A stretch of DNA of 64,000 nucleotides from Agromyces protaetiae (GCF_004135405.1 NZ_CP035491.1:2418001-2482000); one strand, 5' to 3'; positions 36,967 to 45,349 are shown, numbered from the stretch's first letter. Made by a program: numbers and translations. Notes: generated by a model not told the origin, from the sequence alone.

Positions 36967-38382
36967 ATGAGTACACAGACGATGCCGACGGAACCCGGCC
37001 CGACGGGCGCAGCAGTGCCGTCGGCGGATGCTCCGCGCCCGCGCCGCGGCTACGGCGGACTCTGGGTCGCGCTTCCCAGGGACTTCGGGTTCCTCATCCT
37101 CACGATGCCGATCGCCGTCACGGGCCTCACGATCGTCTCGACGCTCTTCTTCACGGGGCTCGGGCTCATCGCCCTCGTCGTCGGCGTGTTCCTCATGATC
37201 GCCGCGTTCTACGTCGCGCGGGGATTCGGCGTGCTCGAGATCGTCCGGCTGCGGTGGACGGGACTCGCCGAGATCGCCGAGCCCGACTGGTCGCGCGGCG
37301 ATCGCGAGCATGGGTTCTGGCGCGCGACGTTCGCGCCGTTCGTCGACGGGCACTACTGGCTGTACCTGCTGCACGTCGTCGTCGTGAACCCGATCGTGAG
37401 CATCGTGTCGTGGAGCCTCACGATCACCTGGGTCTCGACGGCGCTCGCGGGGCTCACGGGGTGGATCTGGCAGCCGTTCATCCCCGACGGCGAGCGCGAC
37501 TTCTGGCTCAACGAGTGGTTGTTCGAGCGGTTCGCGCCGGGTCGCCCGCTCGCGTGGGATCCGGTACTCGGCGAGCGCGTGCTCGAGATCGCGATCGGCG
37601 TGCTCTTCCTGCTCTCGATGCCGTTCGTGTTCCACGGGCTCACGCTCCTGCACCACGTCATCGCGCGCGGCATGCTCGCAGCGTGGCGGTCGGAGGCGCT
37701 CGAGCGCGAGGTCGCCGAGCTCGCGGCGTCGCGCGGCGCCGCCGTGCAGGCCGAGGACGCGTCGCTCCGCCGTCTCGAGCGCGACATCCACGACGGCCCT
37801 CAGCAGCGGCTCGTGCGTCTGCAGATGGATCTCGCCACCATCGAGCGACGCCTGGATCGCGACCCCGACCAGGCGAAGGCCCTCGTCGTCGAGGCTCGCG
37901 ACCAGGCCCGTGAGGCGCTCGACGAGCTCCGCGCGCTCTCGCGCGGATTCGCGCCGCCGCTGCTGCAGGATCGCGGTCTCGCGAGTGCGCTCGAAGCGCT
38001 CGCGGCGCGGTCCACGGTGCCGGTCGCGTACGAGAACGCGATGGCTCCGGATGCCCCGTTGCCGGCCGCGATCGAGCGCAACGCGTACTTCGCGGCCGCC
38101 GAACTGCTGACGAACGCCGCCAAGCATTCGGGGGCGACGGCGATGCGGTTGCGGGTCGCGACGCGCGACCTGGGTTCGGCCGGCCGGGTGCTCGATCTGT
38201 GGGTCACCGACAACGGCCGCGGCGGCGCATCGGCGGTGCCCGGGCACGGACTCGCCGGGCTCGACGAGCGCGTGCGCGGCCTCCGCGGACAGCTCATCGT
38301 CGACAGCCCGGTGGGAGGGCCGACGATGATCGGCGCGCACATCCCGTTCTTCCCCGAATCCACGGCCGACCCGGTGGTCTGA
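36967..38382 (+). CDS. Sensor histidine kinase with putative-sensor membrane domain
   Basis: A 471-residue kinase. The first about 220 residues form a four-helix membrane sensor of the PF13796 type (FGFLILTMPIAVTGLTIVSTLFF..., RWTGLAEIAEPDW). They are followed by a HisKA_3 phospho-acceptor region (LRRLERDIHDGPQQRLVRLQ) and the ATPase domain (AAELLTNAAKHSGA, WVTDNGRGGA, GLAGLDERVRGLRGQL). The matching regulator begins 61 bases downstream. The signal is unknown; such systems often respond to envelope stress. Confidence 0.92.
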   Translation: MSTQTMPTEPGPTGAAVPSADAPRPRRGYGGLWVALPRDFGFLILTMPIAVTGLTIVSTLFFTGLGLIALVVGVFLMIAAFYVARGFGVLEIVRLRWTGLAEIAEPDWSRGDREHGFWRATFAPFVDGHYWLYLLHVVVVNPIVSIVSWSLTITWVSTALAGLTGWIWQPFIPDGERDFWLNEWLFERFAPGRPLAWDPVLGERVLEIAIGVLFLLSMPFVFHGLTLLHHVIARGMLAAWRSEALEREVAELAASRGAAVQAEDASLRRLERDIHDGPQQRLVRLQMDLATIERRLDRDPDQAKALVVEARDQAREALDELRALSRGFAPPLLQDRGLASALEALAARSTVPVAYENAMAPDAPLPAAIERNAYFAAAELLTNAAKHSGATAMRLRVATRDLGSAGRVLDLWVTDNGRGGASAVPGHGLAGLDERVRGLRGQLIVDSPVGGPTMIGAHIPFFPESTADPVV

Positions 38383-38443
38383 TCAGAGACTCGGCGTCTC
38401 GCGGCGCGAACGCAATCGGCCGCCCCCTCGCTACGGTGAGGGG

Positions 38444-39103
38444 GTGGCCGATTCTTCACGTCCCCTCCGCATCGTGCTGGCCGAGGACTCGGTCCTCCTC
38501 CGGGAAGGACTCGTGCGGCTCTTCGACGAGGCCGGCTTCGAGAGCGCGGGAGCGTTCGGAGATGCCGACGCGCTCCTCGCCGCGATCGACTCGCTCGCGC
38601 CCGACGTCGCGGTGCTCGACGTCCGCATGCCGCCGACGTTCCGCGACGAAGGCGTGAGAGCGGCGATCGAACTGCGGCGGAGACATCCGAAACTCGGCAT
38701 CCTCCTGCTCAGCCAATACGTCGAAGGCACCTACGCGCACGAGCTGCTCTCGTCGGGCGAAGGCGGAATGGGGTATCTCCTGAAAGACCGCGTCGCGTCG
38801 CTCGACGAGCTCGAAGACGCCGTGGCGCGCGTGAGCGCCGGGGGGACGGTGCTCGACCCGCTGGTCGTCAAAGAGCTGCTCTCCCGACGAGGCGACCCGC
38901 TCGCAGCGCTGACCCCGCGCGAACGCGAGGTGCTCGGGCTCATGGCCGAGGGCCGCACGAACGCGGGCATCGCCGAGGCGCTCTTCATCGGCGTCGGCGC
39001 CGTCGAGAAGAACGTGACGGCGATCTTCCAGAAGCTCGGCCTCGAGGACTCGGGCACCGACCACCGTCGCGTGCTCGCGGTGCTCGCGTGGCTCCAGCGG
39101 TAG
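38444..39103 (+). CDS. NarL/FixJ-type response regulator
   Basis: A 219-residue regulator partnered with the kinase before it. The receiver has acidic residues in IVLAEDSVLLREG, the phospho-acceptor Asp in DVAVLDVRMPP, and Lys in GYLLKDRV. The LuxR helix-turn-helix is LTPREREVLGLMAEGRTNAGIAEALFIGVGAVEKNV. The GTG start at 38444 fits the family and follows a G-rich ribosome-binding site. The unit ends in the strong hairpin at 39132. Confidence 0.94.
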   Translation: MADSSRPLRIVLAEDSVLLREGLVRLFDEAGFESAGAFGDADALLAAIDSLAPDVAVLDVRMPPTFRDEGVRAAIELRRRHPKLGILLLSQYVEGTYAHELLSSGEGGMGYLLKDRVASLDELEDAVARVSAGGTVLDPLVVKELLSRRGDPLAALTPREREVLGLMAEGRTNAGIAEALFIGVGAVEKNVTAIFQKLGLEDSGTDHRRVLAVLAWLQR

Positions 39104-39131
39104 CGGGCCCCGGCGATGGCCGGCCGGCCTC

Positions 39132-39184
39132 GGCGAACGACGAACGCCCCGGCGGGACATCGGTCCCGCCGGGGCGTCGTCGTT
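39132..39184. terminator. Strong bidirectional terminator
   Basis: A long inverted repeat: CGAACGACG...CCGGCGGGAC (39132-39156) pairs with GTCCCGCCGG...CGTTCG up to 39184 around a 4-base loop (ATCG). It separates the response regulator and Dps, which are convergent. Confidence 0.88.
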
Positions 39185-39211
39185 CGTTGCGCGCGTCCGG
39201 CGCCGCGGACT

Positions 39212-39697
39212 TCAGCTCACGCTGAGGTGCGCCGACAGGAACCAGCGGTCCTTGTCGAGCCCCTGACGGATCGCGATCGCGACGTCCTGGCTGGCCGGGT
39301 CGAGCTCGGCGAGGCCCTCGATCGCGGCGTTCACCTTCTGCGTCGCGAGGTCGATCTGCGCGATCACGTCGGTGATCGTGTCGTCGGCCTGCTTGAAGCC
39401 GGCCGCGGGGTTCGTCGAGCCCGCCTTCGCGACGGTCGCGAGGCGCGCGTCGATCGGCAGCCCGAGGGCGATGACGCGTTCGGCGGCGAGGTCGCTCCAC
39501 TCCTGCGCGTGCGCGACGACGACGTCGAGGAATTCGTGCACCTCGATGAAGTTGTGCCCGCGCACGTGCCAGTGCGCCTGCTTGCCGTTGACCGCGAGGG
39601 CGATCAGCTCGTGCACGATCGGGGTGAAGAACTGCGCCACGCCGGACGCGACGTCGGGGTTGGCGCTCGTGTTCGGAACGGTCGTGGTGTCGGTCAT
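39212..39697 (-). CDS. dps: Dps-family ferritin-like DNA protection protein
   Basis: A 161-residue Dps protein. Ferroxidase ligands lie in QAHWHVRGHNFIEVHEFLDVVVAHAQEWSDLAAER, giving the His/Asp/Glu pattern shared between two subunits. It oxidises and stores iron using peroxide and may coat DNA in stationary phase. The ATG at 39697 is chosen because a GGAAGG ribosome-binding site lies about 9 bases before it; an in-frame GTG three codons upstream lies inside that site. The N-terminus is short, without the long Lys-rich tail of E. coli Dps. Confidence 0.93.
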   Translation of the reverse strand: MTDTTTVPNTSANPDVASGVAQFFTPIVHELIALAVNGKQAHWHVRGHNFIEVHEFLDVVVAHAQEWSDLAAERVIALGLPIDARLATVAKAGSTNPAAGFKQADDTITDVIAQIDLATQKVNAAIEGLAELDPASQDVAIAIRQGLDKDRWFLSAHLSVS

Positions 39698-39788
39698 CGG
39701 TTCCACCTTCCCTGGTCGATGTCATATGCAACGCTACGCAGCCTCGCGCGTATTTCAAGCAAGGGAAGGCAACGCTGACGAAGCATGA

Positions 39789-39808
39789 CGGGGCATCCGG
39801 ATGCCCCG
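39789..39808. repeat. Perfect 20-bp palindrome upstream of the GAF/LuxR regulator
   Basis: CGGGGCATCCGGATGCCCCG is self-complementary over all 20 bases and lies about 85 bases before the regulator start, in the divergent gap after dps. The centre consists of two overlapping GCATCCG cores. It could be an operator or a variant of the dispersed CATCCG motif. Confidence 0.65.
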
Positions 39809-39891
39809 AACGGAGCACTTCGTCCTGAACGGGTGCTGGCAGCCGCGGCCCGACAGGCGCATGATGTTCGCAGACGACGACGTCGACGAGG

Positions 39892-41724
39892 ATGGCGATG
39901 GAGCGAGCGAAGAGCGCGACCGGCACCGAGGTGCCGCCGAACACGACCACCGATGCGACGACGGCCCTTCGCGGCGACCCCCGGTTCGACGCGCTCGTGA
40001 CGATGGCGGCCGATCTCGCGGGCCGCTTCGACACGGCCCGCCTCCTCGAACGCATCCTCGGGCATGCGATGGCGCTCCTCGGCTGCGCCGACGGGTCGAT
40101 CTGCACGGTCGACGAGGCGTCGCGCACGTATCGCAAAGAGGTCGATGTCGGGGTCGGATGTCTCCAGGGCCAGACGTTCCCCCTCGACGAGGGCGTCACG
40201 GGCGAGGTCGTGCGGGCGCGGCGGTCGGTCGTGTTCGACGAGTATTCCGAGGTGCGGGGCGGGCACATCTCGGGGTCCGATCGCGCGCAACTGCACGCGG
40301 TCGTGGGCGTGCCGATCATGGCGGACGGTGCGATCATCGGCACGTGCGTCGTGTTCAGTCGCGACCCTGTGCGCCGGTTCAGCGAGACGGATGTCGCGCT
40401 CGTCGAGCTGTTCGCGACGTACGCCGCGATCGCCATCGCGAACGCGCGCCTGCACGCGCTCGCCGCAGAGAAGGAGAGTCAGGCGGCGATCCTCGCCGAG
40501 CGTGAGCGGGTCGTGCGCGATGTGCACGACACGGTCGGGCGGGGTCTTGCGACCGTGCTCCTGCACCTCGACGAGGCCGAGCGGACGATCGGGCGGGCGG
40601 GGGAGCCGACGGCGGCGCTCGCACGGGCGCGCACGGCCGCGCGGTCGGCGCTCACCGAGACGCAGCGCACGGTGCTCGGCGCAGGACCGACCCTGCAGGA
40701 CGCCGCGTCGCTCGCCGACGCGATCGGACTCGAACTCGCGTGGATGGAGACGGCGGCATCGATCCAGACCCGGCTCATCGTCATCGGCGAGCCCGTCGCG
40801 CTCCCGTCCGAGACGGGTCGGCAGCTCTTCCGGATCGTGCAGGAGTCGCTCACGAACGTCCTCGAGCACGCCGCGGCGCGTTCGGTTCGCGTCGGCCTCG
40901 TCTACGGCGGCAGCACGATGACCGTCCTCGTCGAGGACGACGGGCACGGGTTCGACGTCGCGGCGGCCACCGCGCCGCCGCGACGGGCACTCGGACTCCA
41001 GGGCCTCCTCGCGCGCGCCCAGCACCTCGGCGGCACGCTCCAGATCGAGTCGACGCCGCAGTGGGGCACCCGCATCCGCGCCGAGGTGCCGAGGCAGCCG
41101 TCGGTCGAGGCGACGCGCGGGCGCTGGCGCGTGCTCGTCGTCCATGAGCACGAACTCGTACGGGCCGGGCTCGTGCGGCTCCTCGGAGATCACGAGACCG
41201 ACATCCAGGTCGTCGGCGAGTTCGCCGACGCCGCCCGCGCGGTCGAGGCCTACGAGCTGCTGCGCCCGAACGTCGTGCTCGCGCCGATGGAGCATCCGCG
41301 CATCGACGGCGTCGCGATCACGTCGTACCTCCGCGCGATCGACCCCGAGGCCGCCGTCGTGCTCCTCGTGCCGTCGTTCGCCGACGAGCGGGTGCGCGGC
41401 GCCGCCCAGGTCGGCGCGACGGGCTTCGTCGAGGAGCAGACGGATGCCGCGAGCCTCACCCGCGCGGTCGTCGCCGCCGCCCGCGGCGACGCACTGCTCT
41501 CGCCCGAGGTGTTCAGCCGCCTCACGGCACCCGACGACCCGCTCCTCACGCCGCGCGAGCGCGAAGTGCGGGAGCTCGTCGCCCAAGGGCTGCCCGACAA
41601 GCAGATCGCGACCGCCCTCCGCATCTCGGTCAAGACCGTCGAGAAGCACGTCGGCTCCATCCTCCGCAAGACCGGCGCGGCGAACCGCACCGCCCTCGCC
41701 GGACTCACCGCCCACCGCGACTGA
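39892..41724 (+). CDS. One-protein regulator: GAF sensor, histidine kinase, degenerate receiver and LuxR DNA-binding domain
   Basis: A 610-residue fusion. An N-terminal GAF domain (about residues 30-190) lacks membrane segments. The HisKA_3 helix (ERERVVRDVHDTVGRGLATVL) and an ATPase domain (QLFRIVQESLTNVLEHA, VEDDGHGFD, GLQGLLARAQHLGGTL) follow. The next part is receiver-like (about 412-530): the acidic pair reads VVHEHELVRAG, and where the phospho-acceptor Asp belongs the sequence is NVVLAPMEHPRIDG, so the Asp is replaced by Pro. A LuxR helix-turn-helix (LTPREREVRELVAQGLPDKQIATALRISVKTVEKHV) ends the protein. Fusion plus pseudo-receiver means control is probably by ligand or by a direct kinase-domain signal. 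The aldolase-DhaLK cassette starts 102 bases downstream and is the likely target. Confidence 0.9.
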   Translation: MAMERAKSATGTEVPPNTTTDATTALRGDPRFDALVTMAADLAGRFDTARLLERILGHAMALLGCADGSICTVDEASRTYRKEVDVGVGCLQGQTFPLDEGVTGEVVRARRSVVFDEYSEVRGGHISGSDRAQLHAVVGVPIMADGAIIGTCVVFSRDPVRRFSETDVALVELFATYAAIAIANARLHALAAEKESQAAILAERERVVRDVHDTVGRGLATVLLHLDEAERTIGRAGEPTAALARARTAARSALTETQRTVLGAGPTLQDAASLADAIGLELAWMETAASIQTRLIVIGEPVALPSETGRQLFRIVQESLTNVLEHAAARSVRVGLVYGGSTMTVLVEDDGHGFDVAAATAPPRRALGLQGLLARAQHLGGTLQIESTPQWGTRIRAEVPRQPSVEATRGRWRVLVVHEHELVRAGLVRLLGDHETDIQVVGEFADAARAVEAYELLRPNVVLAPMEHPRIDGVAITSYLRAIDPEAAVVLLVPSFADERVRGAAQVGATGFVEEQTDAASLTRAVVAAARGDALLSPEVFSRLTAPDDPLLTPREREVRELVAQGLPDKQIATALRISVKTVEKHVGSILRKTGAANRTALAGLTAHRD

Positions 41725-41737
41725 ACGACACGTGGCG

Positions 41738-41766
41738 GATTCCCCTACCCCCGCGGTAGGGGAATC
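41738..41766. promoter_or_regulatory. Perfect 11-bp inverted repeat, likely operator of the aldolase-DhaLK operon
   Basis: GATTCCCCTAC (41738-41748) and GTAGGGGAATC (41756-41766) flank a 7-base centre. The repeat ends just before the proposed -35 element, where an activator binds. It could also serve as the terminator of the regulator gene 14 bases upstream; both roles are possible. Confidence 0.65.
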
Positions 41767-41771
41767 ACGCA

Positions 41772-41800
41772 TTGGGTCGGCGTCCCCTCCTGCCTAGCCT
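41772..41800 (+). promoter_or_regulatory. Probable promoter of the aldolase-HAD-DhaLK operon
   Basis: TTGGGT (41772-41777) and TAGCCT (41795-41800) are separated by 17 bases, immediately downstream of the inverted repeat and 26 bases before the aldolase ATG. AGGAGG at 41814-41819 provides a ribosome-binding site. Confidence 0.5.
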
Positions 41801-41825
41801 GAAAGCGGTGACGAGGAGGTGGCCG

Positions 41826-42685
41826 ATGGCCGTGGTGAGCCTGAAGGAGATCGTCGATCGGGCGTTCGCGGAACGCTACGGCGTGCCGGCGATCAACATC
41901 GTGAACGACCTGACCCTCGAAGCGGTGCTCGCGGGCGCCGTCGAGGCGAGATCGCCCGTGATCGTGCAGACCTCGGTCAAGACGGTCAAGTCGATCGGCC
42001 TCGACGTGCTGTGGAGCATGTGGACGTCGATGACGGCCGGCATCGAGGTGCCCGTGACCCTGCACCTCGACCACTGCCCGAACGGCAGGTCATCAGCGAC
42101 TGCCTCGCCCGCGGCTGGAACTCGGTGCTCTTCGACGCGTCGACGATGCCCGTCGAGGAGAACCAGCGCCAGACCGTCGAGGTCGTCGCCGAAGCGCGCC
42201 GCTACGGCGCCCACGTCGAAGGCGAGATCGAAGCGATCAAGGGCGTCGAAGACGGCATCGGCAGCGACACCGACTCGCGCAGGCAGTCGGTCGAGACATC
42301 CGTCACCTTCATCGAGACGACGGGGGTGGATGTCTTCGCCCCGTCGATCGGCAACGCGCACGGCGTCTACTCGGCCACCCCTGACCTCGACTTCGAACGC
42401 GTCACCGACCTCGTGACCGCGACGAACACGCCCATCGCCCTCCACGGCGGCAGCGGCATGACCGACGAACAGTTCACCGACCTCATCTCGCGCGGCTGCG
42501 CCAAGGTCAACATCTCCACGGCGCTCAAGATCGAGTTCATGAAGTCGAACCTCGCCTTCCTGAAGCAGGCCGAGGCAGCCGACAAATGGGATCCGCCCTC
42601 GCTGTTCGCCGACGTGCGCCAGCACATCGTCGACCTCACGACCGACCTCGCCGCGAAGTTCGGCAGCGCCGGGAAGGCGTGGTGA
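41826..42685 (+). pseudogene. Class II (KbaY/GatY-like) ketose-bisphosphate aldolase, frameshifted (probable sequencing error)
   Basis: A zinc-dependent class II aldolase of about 286 residues once the frame is repaired. N-terminus: MAVVSLKEIVDRAFAERYGVPAINIVN; zinc ligand region LHLDHCP; then FDASTMPVEENQRQTVEVV, EGEIEAIKG, FAPSIGNAHGVY (zinc His), LHGGSGM and KVNISTALK. The first frame is lost after LDHCP; the rest runs in another frame to 42685. Adding one C to the CCC at 42077-42079 joins them as LDHCPERQVISDC. It cleaves or forms a DHAP-derived ketose bisphosphate. As first gene of an operon with HAD phosphatase, DhaL and DhaK it probably supplies or uses dihydroxyacetone phosphate. Confidence 0.88.
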
Positions 42686-42686
42686 C

Positions 42687-43469
42687 ATGCCGTTCCTGAT
42701 CTTCGACTGCGACGGCGTGCTCGCCGACACCGAACGCTACGGGCACCTGCCCGCCTTCAACCAGACCTTCGCCGAATTCGGCGTGCCCGTGCAGTGGTCT
42801 GACGCCGACTACGCCGTCAAGGTGCTCATCGGCGGCGGCAAGGAGCGCATGGCGAGCCTCCTCACGCCCGAGTTCGTCGCCGCCAACGGGCTCCCCGCCG
42901 ACGAGGAGGGCCAGAAGGCGCTCCTCGCCGAATGGCACAAGCGCAAGACCGCGATCTACACGGGCCTCGTGGCATCCGGTGCCCTCCCCGGCCGGCCCGG
43001 CATCGCCCGCATCGTCGCCGAAGCCGCCGACGCCGGGTGGGGCCTCGCCGTCGCCTCCACGTCGGCCGAGGCATCCGTACGGGCCGTCCTCGAACACGCC
43101 GTCGGCCTCCAACTCGCAGCCGGCTTCCACGTCTACGCGGGCGACATCGTCGCACGCAAGAAGCCCGCACCCGACATCTACGAACTCGCACTCTCCGACC
43201 TCGGCGCCACCCCCGACGACTCCGTCGTCGTCGAAGACAGCGGCAACGGGCTCACGGCCGCGCTCGCCGCGGGCATCCGCACGGTCGTGACCGTGAGCGC
43301 GTACACCGTCGACGAGGACTTCACGGGGGCGTCCCTCGTCGTCTCCTCGCTCGGCGACGAGGCGGCGGGCGAGCCCGCCGATGTGCTCGCCGACGCCGCC
43401 GGGGTCCATCCCGGACCCGAAGTGCACCTGACCGACCTCGAGCGCGTGCTCGCGACCCCGCGGCCGTGA
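42687..43469 (+). CDS. HAD-superfamily phosphatase, CbbY-like
   Basis: A 260-residue HAD-IA hydrolase. Motif I is FDCDGVLADTERYGHLPAFN (nucleophile Asp and general acid Asp). The LIGGGKERM segment in the cap and the DTERxGH pattern resemble CbbY, the xylulose 1,5-bisphosphate phosphatase of RuBisCO organisms. Motif II Ser/Thr is in VASTSAEASV, motif III Lys is in RKKPAPDIY, and motif IV is in VVVEDSGNGLTAA. No RuBisCO is visible here, so the natural substrate is probably another sugar phosphate linked to the aldolase and DhaK of the same operon. It starts one base after the aldolase stop. Confidence 0.85.
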   Translation: MPFLIFDCDGVLADTERYGHLPAFNQTFAEFGVPVQWSDADYAVKVLIGGGKERMASLLTPEFVAANGLPADEEGQKALLAEWHKRKTAIYTGLVASGALPGRPGIARIVAEAADAGWGLAVASTSAEASVRAVLEHAVGLQLAAGFHVYAGDIVARKKPAPDIYELALSDLGATPDDSVVVEDSGNGLTAALAAGIRTVVTVSAYTVDEDFTGASLVVSSLGDEAAGEPADVLADAAGVHPGPEVHLTDLERVLATPRP

Positions 43470-43530
43470 CCGCAGACATCCGCCCCGAGACATCCATGAC
43501 CCCGCCCAACCCTGTGAATCTGGAGGACCG

Positions 43531-44175
43531 ATGACGAGCCTGCCCGACGTCGAATTCGTGGTGCGCTCGATCGCGCAGACCGCGGTCGACAACGAGAAGT
43601 ACTTCGGCGATCTCGACTCCGTCGTCGGCGACGGCGACTTCGGCTACTCGCTCGCGCGAGGGTTCGAGATCGTGCTCGCGGACTGGGACGGCTACGACCG
43701 AACCGAGATCGCGACGTTCCTGCAGAAGGTCGCGATGGCGATCACCGGCCGGATCGGCGGCACGTCGGGGCCGATCTGGGGAACCGCGTTCCTCCGCGCA
43801 GCGAGCGTCGCGAAGGGCAAGGACGACCTCACCGGGGACGACGTCGTCGCCATGCTTCGCGCCTCCATCGAGGGCATCAAGGCCCGCGGCAACGCCGATG
43901 TCGGCGACAAGACCCTGCTCGACGCGCTCGTTCCTGCGACGGACGCGATCGAGGCCGGCGTGGCTGCCGGACAGACGCCCGTCGAGATCGTCGCGGTCGC
44001 CGCGACGACCGCGAGGCAGGCTGCGGATGCCACGACGCCCATGATCGCCAAGCGCGGTCGGGCGTCGTATACGGGCGAACGCAGCATCGGCTCACCCGAC
44101 GCCGGTGCGGTCGCGGTCGCGGTCATCCTCGAGGCGCTCGCCTCGAGTTGGCGTGAGAAGGAGGAAGCGAAATGA
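43531..44175 (+). CDS. dhaL: Dihydroxyacetone kinase ADP/ATP-binding subunit DhaL
   Basis: A 214-residue helical DhaL subunit. The Mg-nucleotide site is LDSVVGDGDFGYSLARG: all three Asp ligands are present, but the His of the usual GDGDHG is Phe here. GRIGGTSGPIWGTAFLRAA and AKRGRASYTGERSIGSPDAGA complete the fold. In PTS-type systems DhaL carries ADP rephosphorylated by DhaM; no DhaM is found nearby, so ATP may be used directly, as in other actinobacterial kinases. It overlaps dhaK by four bases. Confidence 0.9.
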   Translation: MTSLPDVEFVVRSIAQTAVDNEKYFGDLDSVVGDGDFGYSLARGFEIVLADWDGYDRTEIATFLQKVAMAITGRIGGTSGPIWGTAFLRAASVAKGKDDLTGDDVVAMLRASIEGIKARGNADVGDKTLLDALVPATDAIEAGVAAGQTPVEIVAVAATTARQAADATTPMIAKRGRASYTGERSIGSPDAGAVAVAVILEALASSWREKEEAK

Positions 44176-45167
44176 AGAAGTTCGTCAACGACCCCAAGCA
44201 GTTCGTCCCCGAGATGCTGAAGGGGCTCGCGCTCGCGAACCCCGACACGCTCAAGTACGTGCCCGAGTACAACCTCATCGGACGCGCATCGGGGCCGAGC
44301 GACGACAAGGTGTCGATCATCCAGGGCTCGGGATCGGGCCACGAGCCTGCCCACGTCATGGCGGTCGGCAAGGGCATGCTCGACGCCGCGTGTCCGGGCG
44401 ACGTGTTCTCGGCGCCGCCCATGGACTACGTCTACGAGACCACGAAGCTGTGGAACTCGGCCAAGGGCGTGCTCCTGCTCGTCAACAACTACACGGGCGA
44501 CCGCATGGCGTTCGACATGGCCCAGGAGATGAGCCTCGCCGACGGCGTCAACGTCAAGACCCTGTTCATCGACGACGACGTCGCCGTGCAGGACTCGACC
44601 TGGACCGTCGGCCGTCGCGGCGTCGCCGGCAACTTCTTCGTCATCAAGGCCGTCGGCGCAGCCGCCGAAGAGGGTGCTTCGCTCGAAGAGCTCGTCCGCA
44701 TCGGCGAGAAGGTCAACTCGGTCACCCGCACGATGGGCCTCGCGCTCACGGCGTGCACCCCGCCCGCGAAGGGCGAGCCGCTGTTCGACCTCGGCGACGA
44801 CGAGATCGAGATCGGCGTCGGCATCCACGGCGAGCCCGGCCGTCGCCGTGCGAAGATCGTGCCCTCCGACGAGCTCGTCGACATCCTGCTCGAGCCCGTC
44901 GTCGCCGACCTGCCGTTCCAGAGCGGCGACCGCGTCGCCCTCATGATCAACGGCCTCGGCGGGACGCCCATCTCCGAGCTCTACGTCGCCTACGGCCACG
45001 CGCACGAGCAGCTTGCCGCGCAGGGCATCGAGGTCGTGAAGAGCTACGTGGGGGAGTACTGCACGTCGCTCGACATGGCCGGCGCCTCGCTCACCCTTGT
45101 CCGGCTCGACGACGAGATTGAGCGGCTCCTCGACGCACCCGCCGAGATCGGCTACCGGGTGTTCTGA
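44172..45167 (+). CDS. dhaK: Dihydroxyacetone kinase substrate-binding subunit DhaK
   Basis: A 331-residue DhaK subunit that holds the ketose covalently as a hemiaminal. The substrate loop is GSGSGHEPAHVMAVGKGML; the covalent His lies in IEIGVGIHGEPG (about residue 217). Other family marks: LLLVNNYTGDRMAFDMA and LMINGLGGTPISELY. It starts within the dhaL stop (ATGA). This DhaLK type, with aldolase and CbbY-like phosphatase, may act on a ketose other than dihydroxyacetone, such as an erythrulose; the sequence alone cannot decide. Confidence 0.92.
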   Translation: MKKFVNDPKQFVPEMLKGLALANPDTLKYVPEYNLIGRASGPSDDKVSIIQGSGSGHEPAHVMAVGKGMLDAACPGDVFSAPPMDYVYETTKLWNSAKGVLLLVNNYTGDRMAFDMAQEMSLADGVNVKTLFIDDDVAVQDSTWTVGRRGVAGNFFVIKAVGAAAEEGASLEELVRIGEKVNSVTRTMGLALTACTPPAKGEPLFDLGDDEIEIGVGIHGEPGRRRAKIVPSDELVDILLEPVVADLPFQSGDRVALMINGLGGTPISELYVAYGHAHEQLAAQGIEVVKSYVGEYCTSLDMAGASLTLVRLDDEIERLLDAPAEIGYRVF

Positions 45168-45200
45168 TCGGATGCCTCGGGGCGCGTGCCGCTCCGACGA

Positions 45201-45241
45201 CGAAGGCCCCGTCCGGCGATGATTTTCCGGCGGGGCCTTCG
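45201..45241. terminator. Bidirectional terminator between dhaK and tRNA-Gly
   Basis: CGAAGGCCCCG (45201-45211) pairs with CGGGGCCTTCG (45231-45241), with an inner CCGG/CCGG extension around a GATGATTTT loop. It separates the dhaK operon from the convergent tRNA-Gly. Confidence 0.85.
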
Positions 45242-45278
45242 GCCACCCCCGCTGGTTCATCACGGGGGTCGATCTCAG

Positions 45279-45349
45279 AGGGGATGACGGGAATCGAACC
45301 CGCGTAATCAGTTTGGAAGACTGAGGCTCTACCATTGAGCTACATCCCC
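45279..45349 (-). tRNA. tRNA-Gly (TCC)
   Basis: Minus-strand cloverleaf: acceptor GGGGATG / CATCCCC, anticodon stem TCAGT / ACTGA enclosing CTTCCAA, anticodon TCC, T arm GCGGG / CCCGT with the usual TTCGATT loop. Discriminator T. No CCA is encoded, so it must be added after transcription. Confidence 0.94.

Noticed and set aside
39132..39184. The long inverted repeat as a mobile-element remnant
   Set aside because: Its position between convergent genes and the 4-base loop fit a bidirectional terminator.
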